Below, piece after piece: positions 38,621 to 52,600 of a stretch of 58,303 nt of DNA. The notes beneath the pieces were generated by a model, which saw only the letters and a program-made list of their open reading frames with translations, was not told the origin of the DNA and searched no databases. Each line of letters opens with the position of its first letter. Position 1 is the first letter of the stretch. This DNA is from Mesostigma viride. Lineage: Eukaryota; Streptophyta; Mesostigmatophyceae; Mesostigmatales; Mesostigmataceae. The DNA is taken from positions 1-58,303 of the forward strand of contig RPFO01000803.1 of assembly GCA_009746045.1 (NCBI GenBank), in the 5' to 3' direction. The position numbers were made by a program, and so were the translations under genes.

Positions 38621-41250
38621 TACCCTTATATGTTGGGTGTGTTGGGTGAATGTTGGGTATGTGTGTTGGGGCGTGTGTGTTGTGTGTGTGTTGGGTGCAT
38701 TCATAAAGGTGTGGGGGGTGTAGGGTGTGTGCAAAGTGTCTTGTGTGTTGATGTTGGGTGTGGGGGGGGGGAGGTACATGTGTGTTGTGTGTGTGTCTTA
38801 GTAGGTGTGTTGTGTGTGTGACTTAGGTGTGTGTGTTGTTTGTGTTGGATATGTGTTGTGTGTGTGTGTGTTGTGTGTGTAGGGTGTCTTGTGTGTTGGT
38901 GTCTTGTTTTTAGTAGGTGTTGGGTGTGTGTATGTCGGGTGCAAACATAGTGTGTGTGTGTGTGTGTTCGGTATGTGTGTTGGGTGTCTTTTGTGTGTGT
39001 TGTGTGTGTTGGGGCGTGTGTGTGTGCTCTGTGTATGTATGTTGTGTGTGTGTGTGTGTGTGTGTTGGGGCGTGTGCCTGTGTGTGTTGTGTGCATGTTA
39101 ATTGTCATGTATTGGTGTTGAGTGTGGGGGGGGGATGGACGTGTGTGTTGTGTGTGACTTAGGTGTGTTATGTGTGTGTTGTGTGTGACTTAAGTGTCTT
39201 TTGTGTGTGTTGTGTGTGTTGGATGTGTGGTGTGGGTGTGGGTGTGGGTGTGTGGGTGTGGGGGGGGGTGCCAAGTGTCTTGTGTGTTGGTATTGGGTGT
39301 GTGTGTGGGGGGTGTACGTGTGTGTTGTGTGTGACTTAGGTGTGTTTTGTGTGTGTTGTGTGTGATTGACCTAGGTGTGTGTTGCGTGTGTGTATGTGTT
39401 GTGTGGTGTGTTGTTTGCATGTTAATTGTCATGTGTTGGTGTTGTGGGGGGGGGGGATGTACGTGTACGTGTGTTGTGTGTTGGTGTCTTATTTTTAGGT
39501 GTTGGTGTGTGTGTCGTGGGTGCAAACATTGTGTGTGTGTGTGTTAAGTGTGTGTTGGGTGTCTTGTGTGTTGGTGTCTTATTTTTAGGTGTTGGGTGTT
39601 TGTGTCGTGGGTGCAAACATTGTGTGTGTGTGTGTGTGTGTGTGTTGGGTGTGTGTTGGGTGTCTTGTGTGTTGGTGTCTTGTTTTTAGTAGGTGTTGTG
39701 TGTGCGTGTTTTCGGTATGTGTGTTGGGTGTCTTGTGTGTGTGTGGTGTGTGTTTGGGTGTTGTTGTGTGTGCATGCAGTGTTGGGGCATGTGTGTGTGT
39801 TGGGGCATGTGTGTCAGTGTGTGTGTTATGGCATGTTAATTGTCGTGTGTTGGTGTTGTGTGTGGGGGGGGGGATGTACGTGTGTGTTGTGTGTTACTTA
39901 GGTGTGTTATGTGTGTGTCTTGGGTGTGGGTGTCGTGGGTGCAAACATTGTGTGTGTGTGTGTGTTGGGTGTGTGTTGGGTGTCTTGTGTGTTGGTGTCT
40001 TGTTTTTAGTAGGTGTTGTGTGTGCGTGTTTTCGGTATGTGTGTTGTGTGTCTTTTGTGTGTGTGGTGTGTGTTTGGGTGTTGTTGTGTGTGCAGTGTTG
40101 GGGCATGTGTGTGTGTGTGTTGGGGCATGTGTGTGTGTGTTGGGGCATGTGTGTCAGTGTGTTGTGGCATGTTAATTGTCATGTGTTGGTGTTGTGTGTG
40201 GGGGGGGGGATGTACGTGTGTGTTGTTTGTTACTTAGGTGTGTTCTGTGTGTGTTGTGTGTGTGTGATTGTGTGTCTTGGGTGTGTGTTGGGTGTCTTGT
40301 GTGTTGGTGTCTTGTTTTTAGTAGGTGTTGTGTGTGTGTGTACGTTGGGTGCGTGTGTGTGTGTCGGGTATGTGTGTTGTGTGTCTTTTGTGTGTGTTGT
40401 GTGTGTTGGATGTGTGGTGTGGGTGTGGGTGTGGGTGTGTGGGTGTGGGGGGGGGATGCCAAGTGTCTTGTGTGTTGGTATTGGGTGTGTGTGGGGGGGT
40501 GTACGTGTGTGTTGTGTGTGACTTAGGTGTGTTTTGTGTGTGTTGTGTGTGATTGACCTAGGTGTGTGTTGCGTGTGTGTGTACGTGTTGTGTGGTGTGT
40601 TGTTTGCATGTTATTTGTCATGTGTTGGTGTTGTGGGGGGGGGGGGATGTACGTGTACGTGTGTTGTGTGTTGGTGTCTTATTTTTAGGTGTTGGTGTGT
40701 GTGTCGTGGGTGCAAACATTGTGTGTGTGTGTGTTAAGTGTGTGTTGGGTGTCTTGTGTGTTGGTGTCTTATTTTTAGGTGTTGGGTGTGTGTGTCGTGG
40801 GTGCAAACATTGTGTGTGTGTGTGTTGGGTGTGTGTTGGGTGTCTTGTGTGTTGGTGTCTTGTTTTTAGTAGGTGTTGTGTGTGCGTGTTTTCGGTATGT
40901 GTGTTGGGTGTCTTGTGTGTGTGTGGTGTGTGTTTGGGTGTTGTTGTGTGTGCAGTGTTGGGGCATGTGTGTGTGTGTTGGGGCATGTGTGTGTGTGTTG
41001 GGGCATGTGTGTCAGTGTGTGTGTTGTGGCATGTTATAATTGTCATGTGTTGGTGTTGTGTGTGGGGGGGAGGGATGTACATGTGTGTTGTGTGTTACTT
41101 AGGTGTGTTCTGTGTGTGTTGCGTGTGTGTGATTGTGTGTCTTGGGTGTGTGTTGGGTGTCTTGTGTGTTGGTGTCTTGTTTTTAGGTGTTGGTGTGTGT
41201 CTTGGGTGCAAACATAGCGTGTGTGTGTTGGGTGTGTTGTTCGTGTGTGT
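38621..41250. repeat. GT-rich satellite, block 1
   Basis: About 2.6 kb of GTGTGTTGTGTGTG-like text with recurrent longer words (TTGGTGTCTTGTTTTTAGTA, GGTGCAAACATTGTG, GGGGCATGTGTGT). The part from 39134 onward is duplicated at 44451-46555. Open frames here are stop-free low-complexity DNA, not genes. Confidence 0.95.
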
Positions 41251-41385
41251 ATGAAAATATAGAAAATTGTTATGTTTGACGATAGTCATAGTGTACTACT
41301 AAAAACTTGTACATACATATGCTGGAATGATTTTCTTTTTACTATTCCATTCACTATTGCTTATTTCTTCAAACATGTACATGCA
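41251..41385. repeat. AT-rich spacer between GT and AC satellites, copy 1
   Basis: About 135 bp with ATAGAAAATTGTTATGTTTG and a TTTTACTATTCC word. An identical copy lies at 46554-46688. It marks the switch from GT-rich to AC-rich on the plus strand. Confidence 0.9.
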
Positions 41386-44300
41386 CGCAAGGGGCGGCTG
41401 CACACACACGTACACACACCGAGCACGCAAGGAGCGACTGCACTCACATGTACACACACCATGCACGCAAGGGGCGGCTGCACACACACGTACACACACC
41501 ATGCACGCAAGGAGCGACTTCACGCACAGGTACACACACCATGCACGCAAGGTTCGGCTGCACACACATGTACATCCACCGCGCACGCAAGGGCGAGTGC
41601 AAACACATGTACATACACCGCGCACGCAAGGGGCAACTGCCCACACATGTACATCCACCGCGCACGCAAGGGGCGGCTGCACACACGTGTACATCCACCG
41701 CGCACGCAAGGGGCGGCTGCACACACACGTACACACACCATGCACGCAAGGGCCGGCTGCACACACAGTACACACACCGCGCACGCAAGGGGCGGCTTCA
41801 CGCACAGGTACACACACCATGCACGCAAGGTTCGGCTGCACACACATGTACATCCACCGCGCACGCAAGGGGCGAGTGCAAACACATGTACATACACCGC
41901 GCACGCAAGGGGCAACTGCCCACACATGTACATCCACCGCGCACGCAAGGGGCGGCTGCACACACGTGTACATCCACCGCGCACGCAAGGGGCGGCTGCA
42001 CACACACGTACACACACCATGCACGCAAGGGCCGGCATGCACACACAGTACACACACCGCGCACGCAAGGGGCGGCTGCACACACACGTACATACACTGC
42101 GCACGCAAGGGGCTGCTGCACACACACTTACACTCACCATGCACGCAAGGTCCGGCTGCACACACACGTACACACACCATGCACGCAAGGGCCGGCATGC
42201 ACACACACGTACACACACCATGCACGCAAGGGGCAACTGCACACACATGTACACACACCACGCACGCAAGGGGCGGCTGCACACACACGTACACACACCA
42301 TGCACGCAAGGGCCGGCTGCACACACACGTACATACACCGCGCACGCAAGGGGCGGCTGCACACACACGTACATATACACCATGCACGCAAGGGGCGGCT
42401 GCACACACATGTACATCCACCGCGCACGCAAGGGGCGAGTGCACACACACGTACACACACCGCGCACGCAAGGGGCGGCTGCACACACACGTACACACCA
42501 TGCACGGAAGGGACGGCTGCACTCACATGTACATCCACCGCGCAACCACGGGGCGGCTGCACACACACGTACATCCACCGCGCACGCAAGGGGCGGCTGC
42601 ACACACATGTACACACACCATGCACGCAAGGACAAGGATGCACACACATGTACACACACCCTGCACGCAAGGGGCGGCTGCACACACACGTACACACACC
42701 GCGCACGCAAGGGGCGAGTGCAAACACATGTACATACACCATGCACGCAAGGACAAGGATGCACACACATGTACACACACCATGCACGCAAGGGGCGGCT
42801 GCACACACACGTACATACACAATGCACGGTTGGGGCGACGGCACTCACATGTACATACACCATGCACGCAAGGACAAGGATGCACACGCATGTACATACA
42901 CCGCGCACGCAAGGGGCGGCTGCACACACATGTACATACACCATGCACGCAAGGGGCGGCTGCACACACATGTACATCCACCGCGCACGCAAGGGGCGAG
43001 TGCACACACACGTACACACACCGCGCACGCAAGGGGCGGCTGCACACACACGTACACACACCATGCACGCAATTGCCGGCATGCACACACACGTACATCC
43101 ACCGCGCACGCAAGGGGCAACTGCACACACATGTACACACACCGCGCACGCTTGGGGCGGCTGCACTCACATGTACATACACTGCGCACGCAAGGGGCGG
43201 CTGCACACACACGTACACACACCATGCACGCAATTGCTGGCATGCACACACACCCACTGCCCGCACATGTACATCCACCGCGCACGCAAGGGGCGCCTGC
43301 ACCCACATGTACATACACCATGCACGCAAGGACAAGGATGAACACACACGTACATACACCATGCACGCAAGGGCCGGCATGCACACACACGTACATACAC
43401 TGCGCAAACAAGGGGCAACTGCACACACACGTACACACCATGCACGGAAGGGACGGCTGCACTTACATGTACATCCACCGCGCAACCACGGGGCGGCTGC
43501 ACACACACGTACATACACCGCGCACGCAAGGGGCGGCTGCACACACACGTACACACACCATGCACGCAAGGGCCGGCTGCACTCACATGTACACACACCA
43601 TGCACGCAAGGGCCGGCTGCACACACACTTACACACACAATGCACGCTTGGGGCAACGGCACTCACATGTACATACACCATGCACGCAAGGGGCGGCTGC
43701 ACACACATGTACACACACCATGCACGCAAGGAGCGACTTCACGCACAGGTACACACACCATGCACGCAAGGTTCGGCTGCACACACATGTACATCCACCG
43801 CGCACGCAAGGGGCGAGTGCAAACACATGTACATACACCGCGCACGCAAGGGCCGGCTGCACTCAATTGTACATACACCGCCCATGCAAGGGGCGGCTGC
43901 ACACACACGTACACACACCGCGCACGCAAGGGACGGCTGCACACACACGTACATACACCGCGCACGCAAGGAGCGACTTCACGCACAGGTACACACACCA
44001 TGCACGCAAGGTTCGGCTGCACACACATGTACATCCACCGCGCACGCAAGGGGCGAGTGCAAACACATGTACATACACCGCGCACGCAAGGGCCGGCTGC
44101 ACTCAATTGTACATACACCGCCCATGCAAGGGGCGGCTGCACACACACGTACACACACCGCGCACGCAAGGGACGGCTGCACACACACGTACATACACCG
44201 CGCACGCAAGGGGCGGCTGCACACACACGTACATACACCATGCACGCAAGGGGCGGCTGCACACACACTTACACTCACCATGCACGCAAGGGGCGGCTGC

Positions 44301-44450
44301 ACACACACGTACACACACCGCGCACGCAAGGGACGGCTGCACACACACGTACATACACCGCGCACGCAAGGGGCGGCTGCACTTACATGTACACACACCA
44401 CGCACGCAAGGGGCGGCTGCACACACACGTACATACACCGCCCACGCAAG
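41386..44450. repeat. 40-bp AC-rich minisatellite, array 1 (about 77 units)
   Basis: The unit includes GCACGCAAGGGGCGGCTGCA followed by CACACACGTACATACACCGC. Variants include GGCCGGC, GGGCAACTG, GGGCGAGTG and GGACAAGGATG cores. Forty is not a multiple of three, so the frame rotates through three units; the long frames reflect lack of stops. Confidence 0.95.
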
Positions 44451-46553
44451 GATGGACGTGTGTGTTGTGTGTGACTTAGGTGTGTTATGTGTGTGTTGTG
44501 TGTGACTTAAGTGTCTTTTGTGTGTGTTGTGTGTGTTGGATGTGTGGTGTGGGTGTGGGTGTGTGGGTGTGTGGGGGGGGGTGCCAAGTGTCTTGTGTGT
44601 TGGTATTGGGTGTGTGTGGGGGGGGTGTACGTGTGTGTTGTGTGTGACTTAGGTGTGTTTTGTGTGTGTTGTGTGTGATTGACCTAGGTGTGTGTTGCGT
44701 GTGTGTATGTGTTGTGTGGTGTGTTGTTTGCATGTGTTGGTGTTGTGGGGGGGGGGGGATGTACGTGTACGTGTGTTGTGTGTTGGTGTCTTATTTTTAG
44801 GTGTTGGTGTGTGTGTCGTGGGTGCAAACATTGTGTGTGTGTGTGTTAAGTGTGTGTTGGGTGTCTTGTGTGTTGGTGTCTTATTTTTAGGTGTTGGGTG
44901 TTTGTGTCGTGGGTGCAAACATTGTGTGTGTGTGTGTGTGTGTGTGTTGGGTGTGTGTTGGGTGTCTTGTGTGTTGGTGTCTTGTTTTTAGTAGGTGTTG
45001 TGTGTGCGTGTTTTCGGTATGTGTGTTGGGTGTCTTGTGTGTGTGTGGTGTGTGTTTGGGTGTTGTTGTGTGTGCATGCAGTGTTGGGGCATGTGTGTGT
45101 GTTGGGGCATGTGTGTCAGTGTGTGTGTTATGGCATGTTAATTGTCGTGTGTTGGTGTTGTGTGTGTGGGGGGGGGATGTACGTGTGTGTTGTGTGTTAC
45201 TTAGGTGTGTTATGTGTGTGTCTTGGGTGTGGGTGTCGTGGGTGCAAACATTGTGTGTGTGTGTGTGTTGGGTGTGTGTTGGGTGTCTTGTGTGTTGGTG
45301 TCTTGTTTTTAGTAGGTGTTGTGTGTGCGTGTTTTCGGTATGTGTGTTGTGTGTCTTTTGTGTGTGTGGTGTGTGTTTGGGTGTTGTTGTGTGTGCAGTG
45401 TTGGGGCATGTGTGTGTGTGTGTTGGGGCATGTGTGTGTGTGTTGGGGCATGTGTGTCAGTGTGTTGTGGCATGTTAATTGTCATGTGTTGGTGTTGTGT
45501 GTGGGGGGGGGGATGTACGTGTGTGTTGTTTGTTACTTAGGTGTGTTCTGTGTGTGTTGTGTGTGTGTGATTGTGTGTCTTGGGTGTGTGTTGGGTGTCT
45601 TGTGTGTTGGTGTCTTGTTTTTAGTAGGTGTTGTGTGTGTGTGTACGTTGGGTGCGTGTGTGTGTGTCGGGTATGTGTGTTGTGTGTCTTTTGTGTGTGT
45701 TGTGTGTGTTGGATGTGTGGTGTGGGTGTGGGTGTGGGTGTGTGGGTGTGGGGGGGGGATGCCAAGTGTCTTGTGTGTTGGTATTGGGTGTGTGTGGGGG
45801 GGTGTACGTGTGTGTTGTGTGTGACTTAGGTGTGTTTTGTGTGTGTTGTGTGTGATTGACCTAGGTGTGTGTTGCGTGTGTGTGTACGTGTTGTGTGGTG
45901 TGTTGTTTGCATGTTATTTGTCATGTGTTGGTGTTGTGGGGGGGGGGGGATGTACGTGTACGTGTGTTGTGTGTTGGTGTCTTATTTTTAGGTGTTGGTG
46001 TGTGTGTCGTGGGTGCAAACATTGTGTGTGTGTGTGTTAAGTGTGTGTTGGGTGTCTTGTGTGTTGGTGTCTTATTTTTAGGTGTTGGGTGTGTGTGTCG
46101 TGGGTGCAAACATTGTGTGTGTGTGTGTTGGGTGTGTGTTGGGTGTCTTGTGTGTTGGTGTCTTGTTTTTAGTAGGTGTTGTGTGTGCGTGTTTTCGGTA
46201 TGTGTGTTGGGTGTCTTGTGTGTGTGTGGTGTGTGTTTGGGTGTTGTTGTGTGTGCAGTGTTGGGGCATGTGTGTGTGTGTTGGGGCATGTGTGTGTGTG
46301 TTGGGGCATGTGTGTCAGTGTGTGTGTTGTGGCATGTTATAATTGTCATGTGTTGGTGTTGTGTGTGGGGGGGAGGGATGTACATGTGTGTTGTGTGTTA
46401 CTTAGGTGTGTTCTGTGTGTGTTGCGTGTGTGTGATTGTGTGTCTTGGGTGTGTGTTGGGTGTCTTGTGTGTTGGTGTCTTGTTTTTAGGTGTTGGTGTG
46501 TGTCTTGGGTGCAAACATAGCGTGTGTGTGTTGGGTGTGTTGTTCGTGTGTGT
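44451..46553. repeat. GT-rich satellite, block 2 (copy of 39134-41250)
   Basis: Word-for-word close copy of the right part of block 1, with small length differences in GT and G runs. Confidence 0.95.
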
Positions 46554-46688
46554 ATGAAAATATAGAAAATTGTTATGTTTGACGATAGTCATAGTGTACT
46601 ACTAAAAACTTGTACATACATATGCTGGAATGATTTTCTTTTTACTATTCCATTCACTATTGCTTATTTCTTCAAACATGTACATGCA
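46554..46688. repeat. AT-rich spacer, copy 2
   Basis: Same text as 41251-41385, 5,303 bp away. It is again placed where GT-rich changes to AC-rich. Confidence 0.9.
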
Positions 46689-49600
46689 CGCAAGGGGCGG
46701 CTGCACACACACGTACACACACCGAGCACGCAAGGAGCGACTGCACTCACATGTACACACACCATGCACGCAAGGGCCGGATGCACACACACGTACACAC
46801 ACCATGCACGAAAGGGCCGGCATGCACACACACGTACATCCACCGCGCACGCAAGGGGCAAGTGCACACACACGTACATCCACCGCGCACGCAAGGAGCG
46901 ACTGCACTCACATGTACACACACCATGCACGCAAGGGGCGGTTGCACACACACGTACATACACCATGCACGCAAGGGGCCGGCTGCACTCACATGTACAT
47001 ACACCATGCACGCAAGGGGCGGCTGCACACACATGTACATACACCATGCACGCAAGGGGCCGGCTGCACTCACATGTACATACACCATGCACGCAAGGGG
47101 CGGCTGCACACACGTGTAAATACACCGCGCATGCAAGGGGCGGCTGCACACACACGTACACACACCATGCACGCAAGGGGCAACTGCACACACACGTACA
47201 CACACCATGCACGCAAGGAGCGACTGCACACACACGTACATACACCGCGCACGCAAGGGGCGGCTGCACACACACGTACACACACCATGCACGCAAGGAG
47301 CGACTGCACTCACATGTACATACACCATGCACGCAAGGGGCGGCTGCACACACGTGTAAATACACCGCGCATGCAAGGGGCGGCTGCACACACACGTACA
47401 CACACCATGCACGCAAGGGGCAACTGCACACACACGTACACACACCATGCACGCAAGGAGCGACTGCACACACACGTACATACACCGCGCACGCAAGGGG
47501 CGGCTGCACACACACGTACACACACCATGCACGCAAGGAGCGACTGCACTCACATGCACATACACCGCGCACGCAAGGGGCGGCTGCACTCACATGTACA
47601 TACACCATGCACGCAAGGGGCGGCTGCACACACGTGTAAATACACCGCGCATGCAAGGGGCGGCTGCACACACACGTACACACACCATGCACGCAAGGGC
47701 CGGCATGCACACACACGTACACACACCATGCACGCAAGGGGCGAGTGCACGCACACTTACACATACACCGCGCACGCAAGGGGCGGCTGCACACACACGT
47801 ACACACACCATGCACGCAAGGGGCAACTGCACACACACGTACACACACCATGCACGCTTGGGGCGACGGCACTCACATGTACATACACCACGCACGCAAG
47901 GGACGCCTGCACACACACGTACATCCACCGCGCACGCAAGGGGCGAGTGCACACACACGTACATCCACCGCGCACGCAAGGGGCGAGTGCACACACACGT
48001 ACATCCACCGCGCACGCAAGGGGCGAGTGCACACACACGTACATCCACCGCGCACGCAAGGGGCAACTGCACACACACGTACACACACCGCGCACGCAAG
48101 GGGCGGCATGCACACACACGTACACACACCATGCACGCAAGGAGCGACTGCACACACACGTACATACACCGCGCACGCAAGGGGCAAGTGCACACACACG
48201 TAGATCCACCGCGCACGCAAGGAGCGACTGCACTCACATGTACACACACCATGCACGCAAGGGGCGAGTGCACGCACACTTACACATACACCGCGCATGC
48301 AAGGGGCGGCTGCACACACACGTACATCCACCGCGCACGCAAGGAGCGACTGCACGCACACGTACATCCACCATGCACGCAAGGAGCGGCTGCACTCACA
48401 TGTACATACACCGCGCATGCAAGGGGCGGTTGCACACACACGTACACACACCATGCACGCAAGGGGCGAGTGCACGCACACTTACACACACACCGCGCAC
48501 GCAAGGGACGCCTGCACACACACGTACATCCACCATGCACGCAAGGAGCGACTGCACACACACGTACATCCACCGTGCACGCAAGGGGCGGCTGCACACA
48601 CACGTACACACACCATGCACGCAAGGGCCGGCATGCACACACACGTACATCCACCGCGCACGCAAGGGGCAACTGCACACACATGTACACACACCGCGCA
48701 CGCTTGGGGCGGCTGCACTCACATGTACACACACCGCGCACGCAAGGGCCGGCTGCACACACACTTACACTCACCATGCACGCATGGGGCGGCTGCACAC
48801 ACACGTACACACACCGCGCACGCAAGGGACGGCTGCACACACACGTACATACACCGCGCACGCAAGGGGCGGCTGCACACACACCTACATACACCATGCA
48901 CGCAAGGGGCGGCTGCACACACATGTACATCCACCGCGCACGCAAGGGGCGAGTGCACACACACGTACACACACCGCGCACGCAAGGGGCGGCTGCACAC
49001 ACACGTACACACACCATGCACGCAATTGCCGGCATGCACACACACGTACATCCACCGCGCACGCAAGGGGCAACTGCACACACATGTACACACACCGCGC
49101 ACGCTTGGGGCGGCTGCACTCACATGTACATACACTGCGCACGCAAGGGGCGGCTGCACACACACGTACACACACCATGCACGCAATTGCTGGCATGCAC
49201 ACACACCCACTGCCCGCACATGTACATCCACCGCGCACGCAAGGGGCGCCTGCACCCACATGTACATACACCATGCACGCAAGGACAAGGATGAACACAC
49301 ACGTACATACACCATGCACGCAAGGGCCGGCATGCACACACACGTACATACACTGCGCAAACAAGGGGCAACTGCACACACACGTACACACCATGCACGG
49401 AAGGGACGGCTGCACTTACATGTACATCCACCGCGCAACCACGGGGCGGCTGCACACACACGTACATACACCGCGCACGCAAGGGGCGGCTGCACACACA
49501 CGTACATACACCGCGCACGCAAGGGGCGGCTGCACACACACGTACACACACCTTGCACGCAATTGCCGGCATGCACACACACGTACATCCACCGCGCACG

Positions 49601-52600
49601 CAAGGGGCAACTGCCCACACATGTACACACACCGCGCACGCAAGGGCCGGCTGCACACACACGTACATACACCGCGCACGCAAGGGGCAACTGCACACAC
49701 ACGTACACACACCATGCACGCAAGGGCCGGCTGCACTCACATGTACACACACCATGCACGCAAGGGCCGGCTGCACACACACTTACACACACAATGCACG
49801 CTTGGGGCAACGGCACTCACATGTACATACACCATGCACGCAAGGGGCGGCTGCACACACATGTACACACACCATGCACGCAAGGAGCGACTTCACGCAC
49901 AGGTACACACACCATGCACGCAAGGTTCGGCTGCACACACATGTACATCCACCGCGCACGCAAGGGGCGAGTGCAAACACATGTACATACACCGCGCACG
50001 CAAGGGCCGGCTGCACTCAATTGTACATACACCGCCCATGCAAGGGGCGGCTGCACACACACGTACACACACCGCGCACGCAAGGGACGGCTGCACACAC
50101 ACGTACATACACCGCGCACGCAAGGGGCGGCTGCACACACACGTACATACACCATGCACGCAAGGGGCGGCTGCACACACACTTACACTCACCATGCACG
50201 CAAGGGGCGGCTGCACACACACGTACACACACCGCGCACGCAAGGGACGGCTGCACACACACGTACATACACCGCGCACGCAAGGGGCGGCTGCACTTAC
50301 ATGTACACACACCACGCACGCAAGGGGCGGCTGCACACACACGTACATACACCGCCCACGCAAGGACCGGCTCCACTCACATGTACATCCACCGCGCAAC
50401 CACGGGGCGGCTGCACACACACGTACATACACCGCGCACGCAAGGGGCGGCTGCACACACACGTACATACACCGCGCACGCAAGGGGCGGCTGCACTCAC
50501 ATGTACGTACACCGCGCACGCAAGGGGCAACTGCCCGCACATGTACATCCACCGCGCACGCAAGGGGCGCCTGCACCCACATGTACCTACACCATGCACA
50601 CAAGGACAAGGATGAACACACATGTACATACACCGCGCACGCAAGGGGCGGCTGCACACACACGTACACACACCATGCACGCAAGGGCCGGCATGCACAC
50701 ACACGTACATCCACCGCGCACGCAAGGGGCAACTGCACACACATGTACACACACCGCGCACGCTTGGGGCGGCTGCACTCACATGTACACACACCGCGCA
50801 CGCAAGGGCCGGCTGCAGACACACTTACACTCACCATGCACGCATGGGGCGGCTGCACACACACGTACACACACCGCGCACGCAAGGGACGGCTGCACAC
50901 ACACGTACATACACCGCGCACGCAAGGGGCGGCTGCACACACACGTACATACACCATGCACGCAAGGGGCGGCTGCACACACATGTACATCCACCGCGCA
51001 CGCAAGGGGCAAGTGCACACACACGTACACACACCGCGCACGCAAGGGGCGGCTGCACACACACGTACACACACCATGCACGCAATTGCCGGCATGCACA
51101 CACGTACATCCACCGCGCACGCAAGGGGCAACTGCACACACATGTACACACACCGCGCACGCTTGGGGCGGCTGCACTCACATGTACATACACTGCGCAC
51201 GCAAGGGGCTGCTGCACACACACTTACACTCACCGTGCACGCATGGGGCGGCTGCACACACACGTACACACACCGCGCACGCAAGGGACGGCTGCACACA
51301 CACGTACATATTACACCGCGCACACAAGGGGCGGCTGCACTCACATGTACATCCACCGCGCAACCACGGGGCGGCTGCACACTCACGTACATACACCGCG
51401 CACGCAAGGGGCTGCTGCACACACACTTACACACACAATGCACGCTTGGGGCGACGGCACTCACATGTACATACACCGCGCATGCAAGGGGTGGCTGCAC
51501 ACACACGTACATACACCGCGCACGCAAGGGGCGGCTGCACACACACATACATACACCATGCACGCCAGGGGCGGCTGCACACATACGTACCTACACCGCG
51601 CACGCAAGGGGCTGCTGCACACACACTTACACACACCATGCACGCTTGGGGCGGCTGCACACACACGTACCTACACCGCGCACGCAAGGGGCGGCTGCAC
51701 ACACACGTACATACACCGCGCATGCAAGGGGTGGCTGCACACACACGTACATCCACCGCGCACGCAAGGGGCGGCTGCACACACACATACATACACCATG
51801 CACGCCAGGGGCGGCTGCACACATACGTACCTACACCGCGCCCGCAAGGGGCGGCTGCACACACACTTACACACACCATGCACGCAAGGGCCGGCATGCA
51901 CACACACTGGCATACACCGCGCACGCAAGGGCCGGCTGCACACACGTACACACACCATGCACGCTTGGGGCGGCTGCACACACACGTACCTACACCGCGC
52001 ACGCAAGGGGGGCTGCACACACACGTACACACACCGCGCACGCAAGGGGCGGCTGCACTCACATGTACACCCACCATGCACGCAAGGGGCGGCTGCACAC
52101 ACACGTACATACACCGCGCACGCAAGGGGCAACTGCCCACACCTGGACATACACTGCGCACGCAAGGGCCGGCTGCATTAACACGTACATACACCGCGCA
52201 CGCAAGGGGCGGCTGCACACATACGTACCTACACCGCGCACGCAAGGGGCTGCTGCACACACACTTACACACACCATGCACGCAAGGGCCGGCATGCACA
52301 CACTGTCACTGGCATACACCGCGCACGCAAGGGGCGGCTGCACACACGTACACACACCATGCACGCTTGGGGCGGCTGCACAGACACGTACCTACACCGC
52401 GCACGCAAGGGGCAACTGCACACACATGTACACACACCGCGCACGCAAGGGCCGGCTGCACACACACGTACATACACCGCGCACGCAAGGGGCAACTGCC
52501 CGCACATGTACATCCACCGCGCACGCAAGGGGCGGCTGCACCCACATGTACATACACCATGCACGCAAGGACAAGGATGAACACACATCTACACACACCA

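Larger units (their letters stand above)
39134..44450. repeat. Segmental duplication unit 1 (GT block, AT spacer, AC block)
   Basis: This 5.3-kb unit is followed directly by a second copy from 44451. Both start at GATGGACGTGTGTGTTG; matched positions are 5,303-5,317 bp apart. The junction at 44450/44451 joins CCCACGCAAG to GATGGACGTG. Confidence 0.85.
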